DNA of 23,622 nucleotides from Candidatus Beckwithbacteria bacterium CG23_combo_of_CG06-09_8_20_14_all_47_9 (GCA_002772455.1 PCSQ01000046.1:4948-28569), one strand, 5' to 3'. Positions 14,093 through 22,375 are shown, numbered from the stretch's first letter. The notes: generated by a model not told the origin, from the sequence alone. A program made the numbers and translations.

Positions 14093-16293
14093 TGAGAAAA
14101 AGATATCGAAAACAGCACGTCGTGGTTTATCCGGTGTTTTGGCCGCAAAAGATCCTGGAAATTATCGGCCGCTTTACTTACCGTTTAATTTTTTGGCTCA
14201 TCGCTTTTGGGGTTAAAACCCTCGTTCAAATAATTAAACTGCTGCCGCGGCCGCGGGTTCACCTCGCTCCGATACTGATCACTATTTACGGATTACTTAT
14301 TACTGTGATTGGTTCTTTTTATTGGCTGATCTTAAAAGACCTGCCCTTCCCTACCGATTTAGTCGACCACCGGCCGACTCTCTCCACAAAAATCTATGAC
14401 CGCCACGGCACCCTGCTATTCACTTTCTACAAAGATCAAAACCGCAGCTTAATCTCCCTGGATCAAATTCCCGATCACTTCAAAGCCGCAACTCTGGCCA
14501 TTGAAGACAGCCAATTTTACCAGCATAACGGCGTGTCTTTAAAAGGGATCTTGCGCTCGGTCAAGCAAATTGTTTTCAGTCAAGATCTTCAGGGCGGCTC
14601 GACCATTACCCAGCAGTTAGTTAAAAACGCCTTACTAACCCCGGAGCGGACGATTAAACGCAAATTTAAAGAGCTAATTTTGTCGATGGAAGTCGAGTGG
14701 CTGTTTAACAAAGACCAAATTCTGGGAATGTATTTTAACCAAGTCTCGTATGGCGGCACAGCTTACGGCGCCGAACAAGCCAGTCAAACCTATTTCGGCA
14801 AATCAATTAAAGAGGTTAACTTAGCCGAAGCCGCTCTACTGGCCGGTCTGCCGGCCTCACCCACCACTTATTCACCTTTCGGTTCAAACCCTTACCTGGC
14901 AGTCTACCGGCAACATCAAGTGTTAAACCGCATGGTCGAAGAACAGCTGATCGCCCCGCAGGAAGCCAAGCTGGCCAAACTGGAAAAGATCAAATTGGCG
15001 CCGCAATACACCAATATCAAGGCGCCGCATTTCGTCATGTACGTTAAAGACTTATTAGCCCGACAGTATGGCGTCAGCCTCGTCGAACAGGGAGGCTTGG
15101 AAGTCACTACCTCTTTGGATTGGCAGCTGCAGCAGCAAGTGCAGAATTTAGTCAGCCAGGAAATTAGCCAGGTGGCCAGACTAAATATTACCAACGGCGC
15201 CGCGTTAGTGACTAACCCGAAAACCGGAGAAATCCTGGCCATGGTCGGATCCCGTGATTACTGGGATACCCAGCGTGACGGCCAAGTCAACCTGACCACG
15301 GCCCTGCGCCAACCGGGATCAGCCATTAAACCAGTCAACTATGCGGTCGCTTTACAATCAGGGATGACGGCCGCCAGTATTATTCAGGACTCACCGGTGA
15401 CTTACGATATTCCCGGGTCCAAACCCTATTCGCCGGTTAATTACGACGGCAAGTGGCACGGAGCCGTCACCCTCCGCCAGGCCCTAGCCAACTCTTACAA
15501 TGTCCCGGCGGTTAAAGTCTTAGCCACTTACGGCGTGGGTAGAATGATCGACCAAGGCAAAATTATGGGCATTACCACCTGGAACCAGCCGGAGCGCTAC
15601 GGCCTGTCTTTAACTTTGGGCGGGGCGGAGGTCAAAATGACAGATATGGCCGTGGTCTACGGCACTTTGGCTAATCAGGGTTTAAAAGTCAACCTGAAAC
15701 CGATTTTAAAAGTCACCGATGCCGACGGGAAAACTCTGACCGGTTTTGAGCCGTCTCCTCCCGACCCGGTCTTAAACCCCAACCTGGCCTACCTTTTAAC
15801 CGATATTTTAAGCGATCCGATTGCCCGCAGTGCCGCTTTCGGCACCCGCTCATACTTAAATATTCCCGGCCACCAAACGGCGGTTAAAACCGGCACCACC
15901 AACGATAAACGGGACAACTGGACGGTTGGCTATACCGGTGAGGTCTTAACCGTTGTTTGGGTGGGCAACAACGACAACTCCCCGATGAGCCAAGTAGCTT
16001 CGGGCATTACCGGCGCCTCGCCGATTTGGCATAAAATTATGCTGCTGCTGTTAAAAGATCAGCCGGCGCAGAAGTTTAACCCGCCGACCGGCGGGGAAAA
16101 CCTGATCGCTGTCCCGATCTGCACCATGACGGGCCAGTTAGCCTGTAATGGCTGCCCGGCTAAAACCGAGTATTTTATTCCCGGCACCGAGCCGAAAATC
16201 GCCTGCAAACCGGAATTTATCCGGCAGTTACTGGAGCAGAAACAGCAACAGGAAGAACGGGATAAAATTTTAACCGGAGAGTCAACCCAATAA
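14092..16293 (+). CDS. Class A penicillin-binding protein, second copy
   Basis: 733 residues and a clear paralogue of the preceding gene, with a longer N-terminus. Residues 1-85 contain an amphipathic/hydrophobic stretch (about 28-50) and a clear membrane helix (about 58-80, ILITIYGLLITVIGSFYWLI). Then GT51 with Glu 138 in LAIEDSQFYQHNG and GGSTITQQLVK, and the transpeptidase with Ser 410/Lys 413 (GSAIK), SYN at 468-470 and KTGT from Lys 599. Intact motifs suggest both copies work, perhaps at different sites or growth phases. The 3' end overlaps the convergent PIN toxin gene by 12 bp, leaving no intergenic terminator. Confidence 0.96.
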   Translation: MRKRYRKQHVVVYPVFWPQKILEIIGRFTYRLIFWLIAFGVKTLVQIIKLLPRPRVHLAPILITIYGLLITVIGSFYWLILKDLPFPTDLVDHRPTLSTKIYDRHGTLLFTFYKDQNRSLISLDQIPDHFKAATLAIEDSQFYQHNGVSLKGILRSVKQIVFSQDLQGGSTITQQLVKNALLTPERTIKRKFKELILSMEVEWLFNKDQILGMYFNQVSYGGTAYGAEQASQTYFGKSIKEVNLAEAALLAGLPASPTTYSPFGSNPYLAVYRQHQVLNRMVEEQLIAPQEAKLAKLEKIKLAPQYTNIKAPHFVMYVKDLLARQYGVSLVEQGGLEVTTSLDWQLQQQVQNLVSQEISQVARLNITNGAALVTNPKTGEILAMVGSRDYWDTQRDGQVNLTTALRQPGSAIKPVNYAVALQSGMTAASIIQDSPVTYDIPGSKPYSPVNYDGKWHGAVTLRQALANSYNVPAVKVLATYGVGRMIDQGKIMGITTWNQPERYGLSLTLGGAEVKMTDMAVVYGTLANQGLKVNLKPILKVTDADGKTLTGFEPSPPDPVLNPNLAYLLTDILSDPIARSAAFGTRSYLNIPGHQTAVKTGTTNDKRDNWTVGYTGEVLTVVWVGNNDNSPMSQVASGITGASPIWHKIMLLLLKDQPAQKFNPPTGGENLIAVPICTMTGQLACNGCPAKTEYFIPGTEPKIACKPEFIRQLLEQKQQQEERDKILTGESTQ

Positions 16294-16659
16294 CTTCAGA
16301 CCTTTTACGTTTTTATAGTGCTTAATATTTCTGGTTATTAACGATGCATTTTTCACTAAACAAGTGGCGGCAATCAACGCATCTCCCAGGTAATTAATTT
16401 CATTATTTCTGATTAGCGCGCCTGCCCTTTCCCCCTCTTCTTTACCGATTTCAGCGCAATTGAATAAATTAATAAACACTTTAGCTTTCTCTAGTTTTTC
16501 GGTATTACACAATTCCCGGTTATTAAACCATTCGGCTACTATCACCGGATTAACCCACAGTTGCCATTGGTCCTTTTTGCTGAAATATTTTTTTAAAATC
16601 TTGTCTTTTCTCTTGGAAAAATCTATCAATACATCGGTGTCAACAAGAGTATTTTTCAT
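16282..16659 (-). CDS. vapC: PIN-domain ribonuclease toxin
   Basis: 125 residues with the PIN metal-binding acids: Asp 7 (LVDTDVLIDF), Glu 43 (VIVAEWF) and Asp 93 (LGDALIAATCLV). It ends in the typical LITRNIKHYKNVKGLKLL strand. VapC-type toxins cut tRNA or rRNA. Its ATG shares bases with the antitoxin stop (TAATG, 16657-16661), so synthesis is coupled. Here the PIN toxin is paired with a Phd/YefM-type and not a VapB-type antitoxin; such mixing is known. It converges on and overlaps the PBP gene. Confidence 0.92.
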   Translation of the reverse strand: MKNTLVDTDVLIDFSKRKDKILKKYFSKKDQWQLWVNPVIVAEWFNNRELCNTEKLEKAKVFINLFNCAEIGKEEGERAGALIRNNEINYLGDALIAATCLVKNASLITRNIKHYKNVKGLKLLG

Positions 16660-16940
16660 TAGCGTTTTCTAAGTCTTACTACGTAAGTTTTTTCTCTTTT
16701 GTTCCTTCTAATCCGATTAACCAATTCTGTTCCCGTTTCACCGCCTTTGCCTAAAAATCCCTCAAAATCCAGGATGGATTTTGGCTTAATTAGCCAGTCT
16801 TTCGGCACCGGCACGATCGCCGCCCTGGGCTGGCCGAATTTTGTCACCAAAAACTGGCCGCCTGTCAAGTAGGCCAGCTCCACCAGCCGGGATAACTGCT
16901 CCCGGGTTTCTCTAATAGAATAAATATTATCGTTAAGCAT
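16659..16940 (-). CDS. Phd/YefM-family antitoxin
   Basis: 93 residues. The N-terminal part (IYSIRETREQLSRLVELA then GQFLVTKFGQPRAAIVPV) is the Phd/YefM DNA-binding dimer fold. The C-terminal helix and basic tail would bind the toxin. It is the first gene of the pair, autoregulated through TGTACA sites upstream. The promoter puts +1 exactly on its ATG, so its mRNA should be leaderless. Confidence 0.9.
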   Translation of the reverse strand: MLNDNIYSIRETREQLSRLVELAYLTGGQFLVTKFGQPRAAIVPVPKDWLIKPKSILDFEGFLGKGGETGTELVNRIRRNKREKTYVVRLRKR

Positions 16941-16994
16941 AAATCCAATATATCAATCTGTGTACAAATTGTCAAGTATTAAACAGTGTACACA
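16941..16994 (-). promoter_or_regulatory. Toxin-antitoxin promoter with TGTACA operators
   Basis: TTGACA (16970-16975), 17 bp, TATATT (16947-16952); position -7 is 16947, so +1 is 16940, the A of the ATG. Two TGTACA cores lie at 16961-16966 (inside the spacer) and 16987-16992 (in the perfect palindrome GTGTACAC, 16986-16993), 26 bp apart centre to centre. TGTACA is the known core recognised by YefM-type antitoxins. Confidence 0.8.
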
Positions 16995-16996
16995 AA

Positions 16997-17959
16997 TTAA
17001 TCCCCCAGCCAGTCCCAAACCGCGGCGGAAATTTGAGGTAAGAGGGGCTCAACCTCACCAACATTAACAGCAGTCGTTAAAACGCAAATCACGTAAGGGT
17101 TACCGGCTTCAACAATGCCGCAGTCATTGACCACGCCGGCCTCACTGCCGAATTTGTGGACCACCCGGACACTGTCGGGCACGCCGGCGGGCAGCCGGTC
17201 TTCATTAACGGTTTTGGTTAAGTTTCTAAACAATTCTTCCCGGCTGGCCGGAGTTAATAACTTGCCTTGGGCCAGTTGTAATAATAATCCCCCTGCTTCA
17301 GCCGCAGTGATTTCGTTTTCTTTCAAGTTGATTTTGGTTAAACCCAGTTTATTAACCAGCTGCTGGGTTTTGGCGTAACCGCCGAGTTTTTTAATCAATA
17401 CTTCCGCGCCCATATTATCACTTTGATTGGCTGCCAATTGGGCCACTTGACGATAGGTATAAATTGTTCCGGCCGGTTGGTACTGCAAACTGCCGGTGCC
17501 GTATTTCCACCGGTCGGCTTCGGCCAAAACATACTCTGCTTCCGGATCGAGCTGGCCGCTGTCGACCGCCTGATAATAAACGATCAACACCGGCAATTTG
17601 ATAACGCTGGCGGCGGTCATCACCAGATTCTCCCCTAACTTTATCTCTTCCTGCCCATTGACTGATTTAACCAAAATCCCAAAATCGCCTGGCTGACCGG
17701 CGATCAGATTTTCCAGTGTCGGTGCCTGACGAATGACTGCTCTTTTAGTTTTCTTAATCGTAATGACGCCGCCATCACTCCACTGCGGCCGATCAATTGA
17801 CAATTGAGGCGCCTTAATTTTTCCCGGTAAATACATAACTAAACCCAAAAATAAAAGCAATAAAAACAGAATGATTGTTTGCTTGCGGCTGCCTTCCTCG
17901 CCGATGGTTTTTCGAGGCCGGCGGACTTTTACTTCTGCGCCGCTTACTTCTTTTTCCAT
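16997..17959 (-). CDS. Membrane-anchored beta-lactamase-like serine hydrolase
   Basis: 320 residues. A basic cytoplasmic tail and one membrane helix (about 28-44) precede a class A beta-lactamase-like domain, with Ser 118/Lys 121 (ASVIK), SDN at 180-182 and KFG at 269-271 in place of KTG. The omega loop that should carry the deacylating Glu (ExxLN) is missing: only about a dozen residues separate LGLTKIN from ITAAEAGGLL. It is therefore more likely a carboxypeptidase-like or penicillin-binding enzyme than a resistance enzyme. It may act on the wall made by the nearby PBPs. Confidence 0.85.
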   Translation of the reverse strand: MEKEVSGAEVKVRRPRKTIGEEGSRKQTIILFLLLLFLGLVMYLPGKIKAPQLSIDRPQWSDGGVITIKKTKRAVIRQAPTLENLIAGQPGDFGILVKSVNGQEEIKLGENLVMTAASVIKLPVLIVYYQAVDSGQLDPEAEYVLAEADRWKYGTGSLQYQPAGTIYTYRQVAQLAANQSDNMGAEVLIKKLGGYAKTQQLVNKLGLTKINLKENEITAAEAGGLLLQLAQGKLLTPASREELFRNLTKTVNEDRLPAGVPDSVRVVHKFGSEAGVVNDCGIVEAGNPYVICVLTTAVNVGEVEPLLPQISAAVWDWLGD

Positions 17960-18039
17960 GTCAGCAATTCTAACCGATCGATTCCGGTAAAATCCTTCTG
18001 ATCAAGGGTGGCCAATTTTGCCCGATTTAAAATCACCAT
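17944..18039 (-). pseudogene. Remnant of a PIN-domain toxin C-terminus
   Basis: A 31-codon frame starting at ATG 18039 reads VILNRAKLATLDQKDFTGI and then DRLELLTW before a stop inside the next gene. This matches the last strand and helix of PIN toxins (pattern AxLxT-D-KDF-GI-LELL). The frame continues upstream only to a TGA a dozen codons earlier, and no catalytic acids are left. AAGGAG lies 9 bp before the ATG, so translation as a short leader peptide for the downstream hydrolase is also possible. I favour a decayed toxin gene. Confidence 0.5.
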
Positions 18040-18118
18040 AATTATTTTCTCCTTGCGGAAGCCCGAAGTTCAAATTGTTTCCTTTTTTTTCAATACCTTC
18101 AAGAAAAGTTTTTTTGTA

Positions 18119-18124
18119 ATTATA
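18119..18124 (-). promoter_or_regulatory. Isolated TATAAT box
   Basis: A perfect TATAAT on the minus strand in the AT-rich gap after the sugar-kinase gene, with a poor -35. It would drive the PIN remnant and the serine hydrolase with a leader of about 150 nt. An AT-rich hairpin (7-bp arms TGTAATA/TATTACA, 3-nt loop, about 18137-18153) lies just upstream. Confidence 0.4.
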
Positions 18125-18167
18125 CCCAAGTTCATACTGTAATATTTTATTACAAAAATCGTTCCTA

Positions 18168-19070
18168 TTATGTTTTTAATTGTTTCAACCATTGATTCAT
18201 CTCCGGAGCAAATAACAATCCGGCTTTGGGGCCAAAAGCAGTCGTTACCGCCGCGCCGTTTATCAGACCCATTTTTAAGGCGGTCTCCGGCTTTAACCCG
18301 TTAATAATTCCTGTCATAAACCCGCTGGCAAAGCCGTCGCCGGCGCCGGTTTCTTCGATTGTTTCCGCTTTAATCGCTTCATATTTTATTTTTTTCTTGC
18401 CGATAATCAATTCCGCCCCGTTTCTTCCCTCGGTTACCGCCACGATTTTCGGACCGGAAAATTTCCCCAAGGTTTCGGCTTCCTGGCAGTTTAAAATCAA
18501 TACCTCTACCGACGGCAAAAAGGCTTGCAGTTTTTTACCGGCTTTAATTTCCTGACTGCCGGGGTTTAAAGCCACTTTGATTTTTTGTTTTTGGGCCCGG
18601 CGGATAATTTGGGCCAATAAATTAAAGTTACCCCCTAAAGATGACGCATAAAACCACTTCGGGTCGAGCTTATCCCATTTGACTTTATAGCCGGAAAGAG
18701 CATTGCTCGCTCCCCGATATACCAAGGCAGTCCGACCGCCATCAGTCGCCACCAGAATCGTCGAATAACTCGTGGGTGAGTCCACTTGCTGAACATACAA
18801 GGGGCTGACGCCTTCACGCTGCAGCTCTTTACGGACAAAGAGGCCCCGGTCGTCCTTACCCACCGCGCACACCGCGGCGGTTTGCAGGCCCAGACGTTCA
18901 AACCCGACCGCCGTATTAGTCGCTCCCCCGCCGGTAGTCATGACCATTTTATCGACATTGATTTTGCCGCCGTAAACCTCGCACAGGGCCGGACCGACTT
19001 TTTTAAATTCGGTCGAGCCTAAATAAACATCGACAAAGGCCGAACCGAAACAAGCAACGTCAAAATTCAT
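18168..19070 (-). CDS. PfkB-family sugar kinase
   Basis: 300 residues with both PfkB signatures: GGGATNTAVGFERLG at 47-61 and ETGAGDGFASGF near 240-251, with catalytic Asp 245. The substrate (ribose, another sugar, a sugar phosphate or a nucleoside) cannot be read from the motifs. Last gene of a five-gene operon with pentose-phosphate enzymes, overlapping rpe as ATGA; ribose or a ribonucleoside is the likely substrate by context. Confidence 0.9.
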   Translation of the reverse strand: MNFDVACFGSAFVDVYLGSTEFKKVGPALCEVYGGKINVDKMVMTTGGGATNTAVGFERLGLQTAAVCAVGKDDRGLFVRKELQREGVSPLYVQQVDSPTSYSTILVATDGGRTALVYRGASNALSGYKVKWDKLDPKWFYASSLGGNFNLLAQIIRRAQKQKIKVALNPGSQEIKAGKKLQAFLPSVEVLILNCQEAETLGKFSGPKIVAVTEGRNGAELIIGKKKIKYEAIKAETIEETGAGDGFASGFMTGIINGLKPETALKMGLINGAAVTTAFGPKAGLLFAPEMNQWLKQLKT

Positions 19071-19708
19071 AAACCCTTAATCTTCGTCTGCAAATTTTCC
19101 CAGGCAGTCACTACGTCTTCAGCCAGGCTCAAACTGCTGCCGACGGCTAGAACATCGACGCCGGCTTTAACACACCTGATAATCGTTGCCTCATTCACTC
19201 CCCCGTCAACGCAAATTTCCCGGTTATAACCTTTTTGCCGTAACGCCTTAACTTTATCCAACCCTTTTTGGTCCAACTTTTGGCCCTCCTTGCCGGCCCG
19301 AACCGTCATTACTAATAATTGATCGGCTTCTTTAGCCACTTGCCAATCCAAATCAGTCAAGGGCGTTTCCAAATCAACTGCCAAGCCCCATTTAATCCCC
19401 AAGCCTTGGGCGGTTTTTTTGAACTCGGCCTGGCTGCTCATCGATTCAATCTGACCGATGACCAAATCAATCGCTTCCTCCCGGCATTTTTCCAGCCACT
19501 CGACCGGTTCGGCAATCATCAGGTGAACGTCGCGCTTCAAAATGGTCGGCTGGGCCACCATAACGTCCACTCCCAGGGTCGGCTGGGCCGAAAAATTACT
19601 GTCGGCAATATCCAACTGGACCCGTTCGGCTAAACCCTCGTAGCATTCCAACCGCTCTTCCAAAGTTAAATGGTCAAAAACAAAAATTGTCGGAGCGATT
19701 ACCGGCAT
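19067..19708 (-). CDS. rpe: Ribulose-phosphate 3-epimerase, divergent
   Basis: 213 residues, a TIM barrel that would interconvert ribulose 5-phosphate and xylulose 5-phosphate. Present: Asp 33 (QLDIADSNF), DVHLMI with His 62, VDGGV with Asp 168 and a GSSL phosphate site. Changed: the first metal-ligand His is Gln 31, the usual HVDVMDG is QLDIADS, and MTVxPGFGGQ is MTVRAGKEGQ. It is thus a divergent epimerase or a related barrel enzyme. The start overlaps gap by 10 bp. Confidence 0.8.
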   Translation of the reverse strand: MPVIAPTIFVFDHLTLEERLECYEGLAERVQLDIADSNFSAQPTLGVDVMVAQPTILKRDVHLMIAEPVEWLEKCREEAIDLVIGQIESMSSQAEFKKTAQGLGIKWGLAVDLETPLTDLDWQVAKEADQLLVMTVRAGKEGQKLDQKGLDKVKALRQKGYNREICVDGGVNEATIIRCVKAGVDVLAVGSSLSLAEDVVTAWENLQTKIKGL

Positions 19709-20700
19709 AGGGCAGCCAACTCCATCAATCTAGTGACGTAACCCCACTCGTTATCGTACCAAGCCATAATTTTAACTAAATCTTTATCAACAACCCGGGT
19801 CAATTCCAAATCTACCAAAGCGGAATACTCACAACCGATAACGTCTGACGAAACAAATGGTTTGTCCGTCACCCCCAAAACGCCTTTCAAATAAGTTTTT
19901 GAGGCGTTAATCAACGCCTGATTTACCTGCTCGGCGGCGGCCGGTTTTTTAACCAAAAAAGTAAAATCGGTCAGCGATCCGGTAACTACGGGCACCCGAA
20001 TCGCCAAACCGTCAAATTTACCGTTTAACTCGGGTACAACCGCCTTGACGGCATCGGCCGCTCCGGTCGTCGTCGGAATAATATTGGCCGCCGCCCCCCG
20101 GGCCCGCCGGAGATCTTTATGAGAATTGTCCAACAGGCGCTGATCAGACGTGTAGGCATGAATGGTGGTCATCGCCGCTTTAATCACCCCAAACTCTTTC
20201 ACCATCACTTTGGCCACCGGCGCGACGCAATTGGTCGTACAGGAAGCATTGGAAATCACCGGTTCCTTGCCAATCTTATCCGCATTTAAACCAATCATGT
20301 AAATGCCTTCGGCTGTGCCTTTAGGCGGCGCGGATAAAATAACTCTTTTAGCCCCGGCGGTTAAATGATCATCGGCATCTTCAGTTTTTCTGAATTTACC
20401 GGTGCATTCTAAAACGACATCCACGCTATATTTTTTCCAAGGCAGATTTTTGGGGTCGGGTTCAACCAGCAGTGGAATGGACAGCCCATCAACGACTAAA
20501 TTACTGCCGGAAACTGTCACCTTACCCTGATAGCGGCCGTAGGTCGAGTCAAATTCAAATAAGTGCGCCCAGCCGCCCGCGTCCATGTTACCGGAAGTAT
20601 TGATGGCTACGATTTGTAAATCATTTTTATGTTTGGACAAAGCCACCCGTAAAGCTAACCGGCCGATCCGGCCAAAACCATTAATCGCAATCCTTATCAT
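19699..20700 (-). CDS. gap: Glyceraldehyde-3-phosphate dehydrogenase
   Basis: 333 residues, full length. Rossmann start INGFGRIGRLALR, catalytic Cys 154 in SNASCTTNC, and the C-terminal WYDNEWGYVTRL. The cofactor loop reads AINTSGN and not the NAD-type ND(L) with its Asp, so NADP or dual use is possible. AAGGA lies 7 bp before the ATG, and the start overlaps the rpiB stop as ATGA. Placed between pentose-phosphate enzymes, it takes their triose-phosphate output. Confidence 0.97.
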   Translation of the reverse strand: MIRIAINGFGRIGRLALRVALSKHKNDLQIVAINTSGNMDAGGWAHLFEFDSTYGRYQGKVTVSGSNLVVDGLSIPLLVEPDPKNLPWKKYSVDVVLECTGKFRKTEDADDHLTAGAKRVILSAPPKGTAEGIYMIGLNADKIGKEPVISNASCTTNCVAPVAKVMVKEFGVIKAAMTTIHAYTSDQRLLDNSHKDLRRARGAAANIIPTTTGAADAVKAVVPELNGKFDGLAIRVPVVTGSLTDFTFLVKKPAAAEQVNQALINASKTYLKGVLGVTDKPFVSSDVIGCEYSALVDLELTRVVDKDLVKIMAWYDNEWGYVTRLMELAALCR

Positions 20701-21134
20701 ACGAAGTTCCTTTCTTCTATTTGCTTAAGCTTATTTAACCGCCTTTGATGTTTTTCATCAACCAGTGTTTTAGTTTTAAGCCAAGCAAACACGATTTTCT
20801 TAGCCGTTGTCTCGTCGACAAAATCCGCCGGCAGCATAATCACGTTAGCCGCATCATGCTCTTTAGCATGAATTGCCGCTAATTCATGCCAGCATTCAAC
20901 CGCCCGCACATTTTTAAATTTATTCGCCACCAAGGCCATTCCGCCCGAACCGCAAATAACAATCCCCAGCCCCTCACCCTGACTAACCTTTTGGGCAACT
21001 AATGCCGCGTAATCGGGAAAATCATCCTCTGGATCGTAGCGATTGTTGCCCAAATCGACAGTCGCTTTTAACCATACCTTAATTTTTTCTTTTAATTTAA
21101 ACCCCCGGTGATCGGCGCCTAAAAAAATCTTCAT
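20697..21134 (-). CDS. rpiB: Ribose-5-phosphate isomerase B
   Basis: 145 residues of the RpiB/LacAB family. The N-terminal GADHRGFKLK holds the ring-opening pair Asp 8/His 9; catalytic Cys 61 is in ICGSGGMALVANKF; the phosphate-binding region includes EHDAANVIML. It converts ribose 5-phosphate to ribulose 5-phosphate, the substrate of the next-but-one gene, rpe. It is flanked on both sides by ATGA overlaps. Confidence 0.95.
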   Translation of the reverse strand: MKIFLGADHRGFKLKEKIKVWLKATVDLGNNRYDPEDDFPDYAALVAQKVSQGEGLGIVICGSGGMALVANKFKNVRAVECWHELAAIHAKEHDAANVIMLPADFVDETTAKKIVFAWLKTKTLVDEKHQRRLNKLKQIEERNFV

Positions 21135-21754
21135 GTCATGAAAGCCTTATCTTTACAGATACGGCAGTGGCTATGGTCAAACTCGCTCATTTCTTTTTCA
21201 AACTCAATCAAGGCCGGAATTAATTCTTTTTCCTCGTCTATAATCTTAAAAACTTTTAACTCCACCGGTCTTAATTTCATCGTCGTTTTCAAAGCGGCAA
21301 TAATTTTATGCCAATGCTCGCCATAAAGAATAAACGGCTTATGGTGGGGGTAATAAAGTTTAGCCATCACCCAGGCGGTTCCCAGCTCGGAAATCGTCCC
21401 CGAGCCGCCTTTAAAAATGATAAAACAGTCAGCGTGCTCCAATAATTTAAACATCCTGTCAATGTAATTACTGGTTTTTATTTCTTTGTCCACCCGATTA
21501 GCTAAATACCGGCCTTCGAAATTGGGCGCGTCTTTAGGAGTAAAAGTAATCGCCAGGGTTTCGCCGCCCACCGATTCCGCCCCTTGCGTCGCCGCGTCCA
21601 TAATCCCCGGGCCGCCGCCATTAACAATGGTGTAGCCGCTTTTCGCCAACAGCTGGGCCGCGCCAAACGCTGCCTGATAATTATGGTTGGATTTAGGAAA
21701 TTCGGCAAAACCGAAAAATGCGATATTTTTAATCCGGCGTCTCACCGTCATCAT
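21131..21754 (-). CDS. LOG/TIGR00730-type nucleotide phosphoribohydrolase
   Basis: 207 residues of the LOG (lysine decarboxylase-like) Rossmann family. It has the GGGPGIMDAA motif and a KGGSGTISELGTAW version of PGGxGTxxE. These enzymes split nucleoside 5'-monophosphates to base and ribose 5-phosphate. The C-terminal HSHCRICKDKAF is an unusual Cys-containing tail. First gene of the operon; downstream RpiB would use its ribose 5-phosphate. A second ATG at 21751 is an equal start candidate. Confidence 0.88.
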   Translation of the reverse strand: MMTVRRRIKNIAFFGFAEFPKSNHNYQAAFGAAQLLAKSGYTIVNGGGPGIMDAATQGAESVGGETLAITFTPKDAPNFEGRYLANRVDKEIKTSNYIDRMFKLLEHADCFIIFKGGSGTISELGTAWVMAKLYYPHHKPFILYGEHWHKIIAALKTTMKLRPVELKVFKIIDEEKELIPALIEFEKEMSEFDHSHCRICKDKAFMT

Positions 21755-21763
21755 AGTGAAACC

Positions 21764-21793
21764 ACTATAGCATGATTAAAAATTGCCTTCCAA
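21764..21793 (-). promoter_or_regulatory. Promoter of the LOG-rpiB-gap-rpe-pfkB operon
   Basis: Extended -10 TGC-TATAGT (21764-21772) with TTGGAA about 18 bp upstream as -35. The predicted +1 is 21757, giving only a 3-nt leader (ACT) before the tandem ATGATG. Confidence 0.6.
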
Positions 21794-22306
21794 GATATGT
21801 TTGTCCGGGGCGTCGTTGCCGTCTTCCGGCTCCAGGGTTACCACCACGCCGCGAAAACCGGTTTTATCCTCTTCGGCCGAAAAGTAAAGCTTGCCCCGGC
21901 CGTCAACCACTCCCAGTCTGCCGGCAGAGAAAAACCCGGCCTCGCCCACTAACCAACCTTCATAAAAGAAACCCTTATCCGGCTCGGTTAAATTATTGGC
22001 ATCGATTTTATGATAAAACTTAACCCCGTCATATTGGCGCCAGGCAGTCCCTACAGCCTGACTGCCGGCCACATCCTTTAACAATGTCATTTCCACGCCC
22101 TCTTTGGCAAAAGCGTCTTCGATTGCCTGTTTTTCCGTTTCGCTCATCGGAGCCACTAATTCAGTCACAATCTGTTGGGTCGGTTCCAAGGTAATTTCCG
22201 GGCTTACTCCAACCTCTTTCTGTTTATTTCGGTTCACCAACCAAAACCCGCCGCCGACCAGGATAAAAGCCAAAATAATCGCGGTAACTTTTTTACTAAA
22301 GAGCAT
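21776..22306 (-). CDS. Membrane-anchored RskA-like (anti-sigma-K C-terminal domain) protein
   Basis: 176 residues from the ATG at 22306, which has GGGGGG four bases upstream; the frame open to 22369 lacks this. One membrane helix (about 7-25) leads to an external domain with features of the RskA/anti-sigma-K outer domain: NNLTEPDKGFFYEGWLV (like YQLWLV) and GVVVTLEPEDGNDAPD (like VTVEPxGGSPxP). The cytoplasmic anti-sigma part is absent, so it is not a working anti-sigma factor as it stands. Role unknown. Confidence 0.65.
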   Translation of the reverse strand: MLFSKKVTAIILAFILVGGGFWLVNRNKQKEVGVSPEITLEPTQQIVTELVAPMSETEKQAIEDAFAKEGVEMTLLKDVAGSQAVGTAWRQYDGVKFYHKIDANNLTEPDKGFFYEGWLVGEAGFFSAGRLGVVDGRGKLYFSAEEDKTGFRGVVVTLEPEDGNDAPDKHILEGNF

Positions 22307-22326
22307 AAATCCCCCCTTATCCTTAT

Positions 22327-22355
22327 AATTTATCCTATATTCGCCTATTTGGCAA
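22327..22355 (-). promoter_or_regulatory. Promoter of the RskA-like gene
   Basis: TTGCCA (22350-22355), 17 bp, TAAATT (22327-22332). The predicted leader of about 14 nt includes the purine-rich ribosome binding site. A 10-bp palindrome GGTAGCTACC (22358-22367) adjoins the -35. Confidence 0.5.
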
Positions 22356-22375
22356 GCGGTAGCTACCAATCAGCA

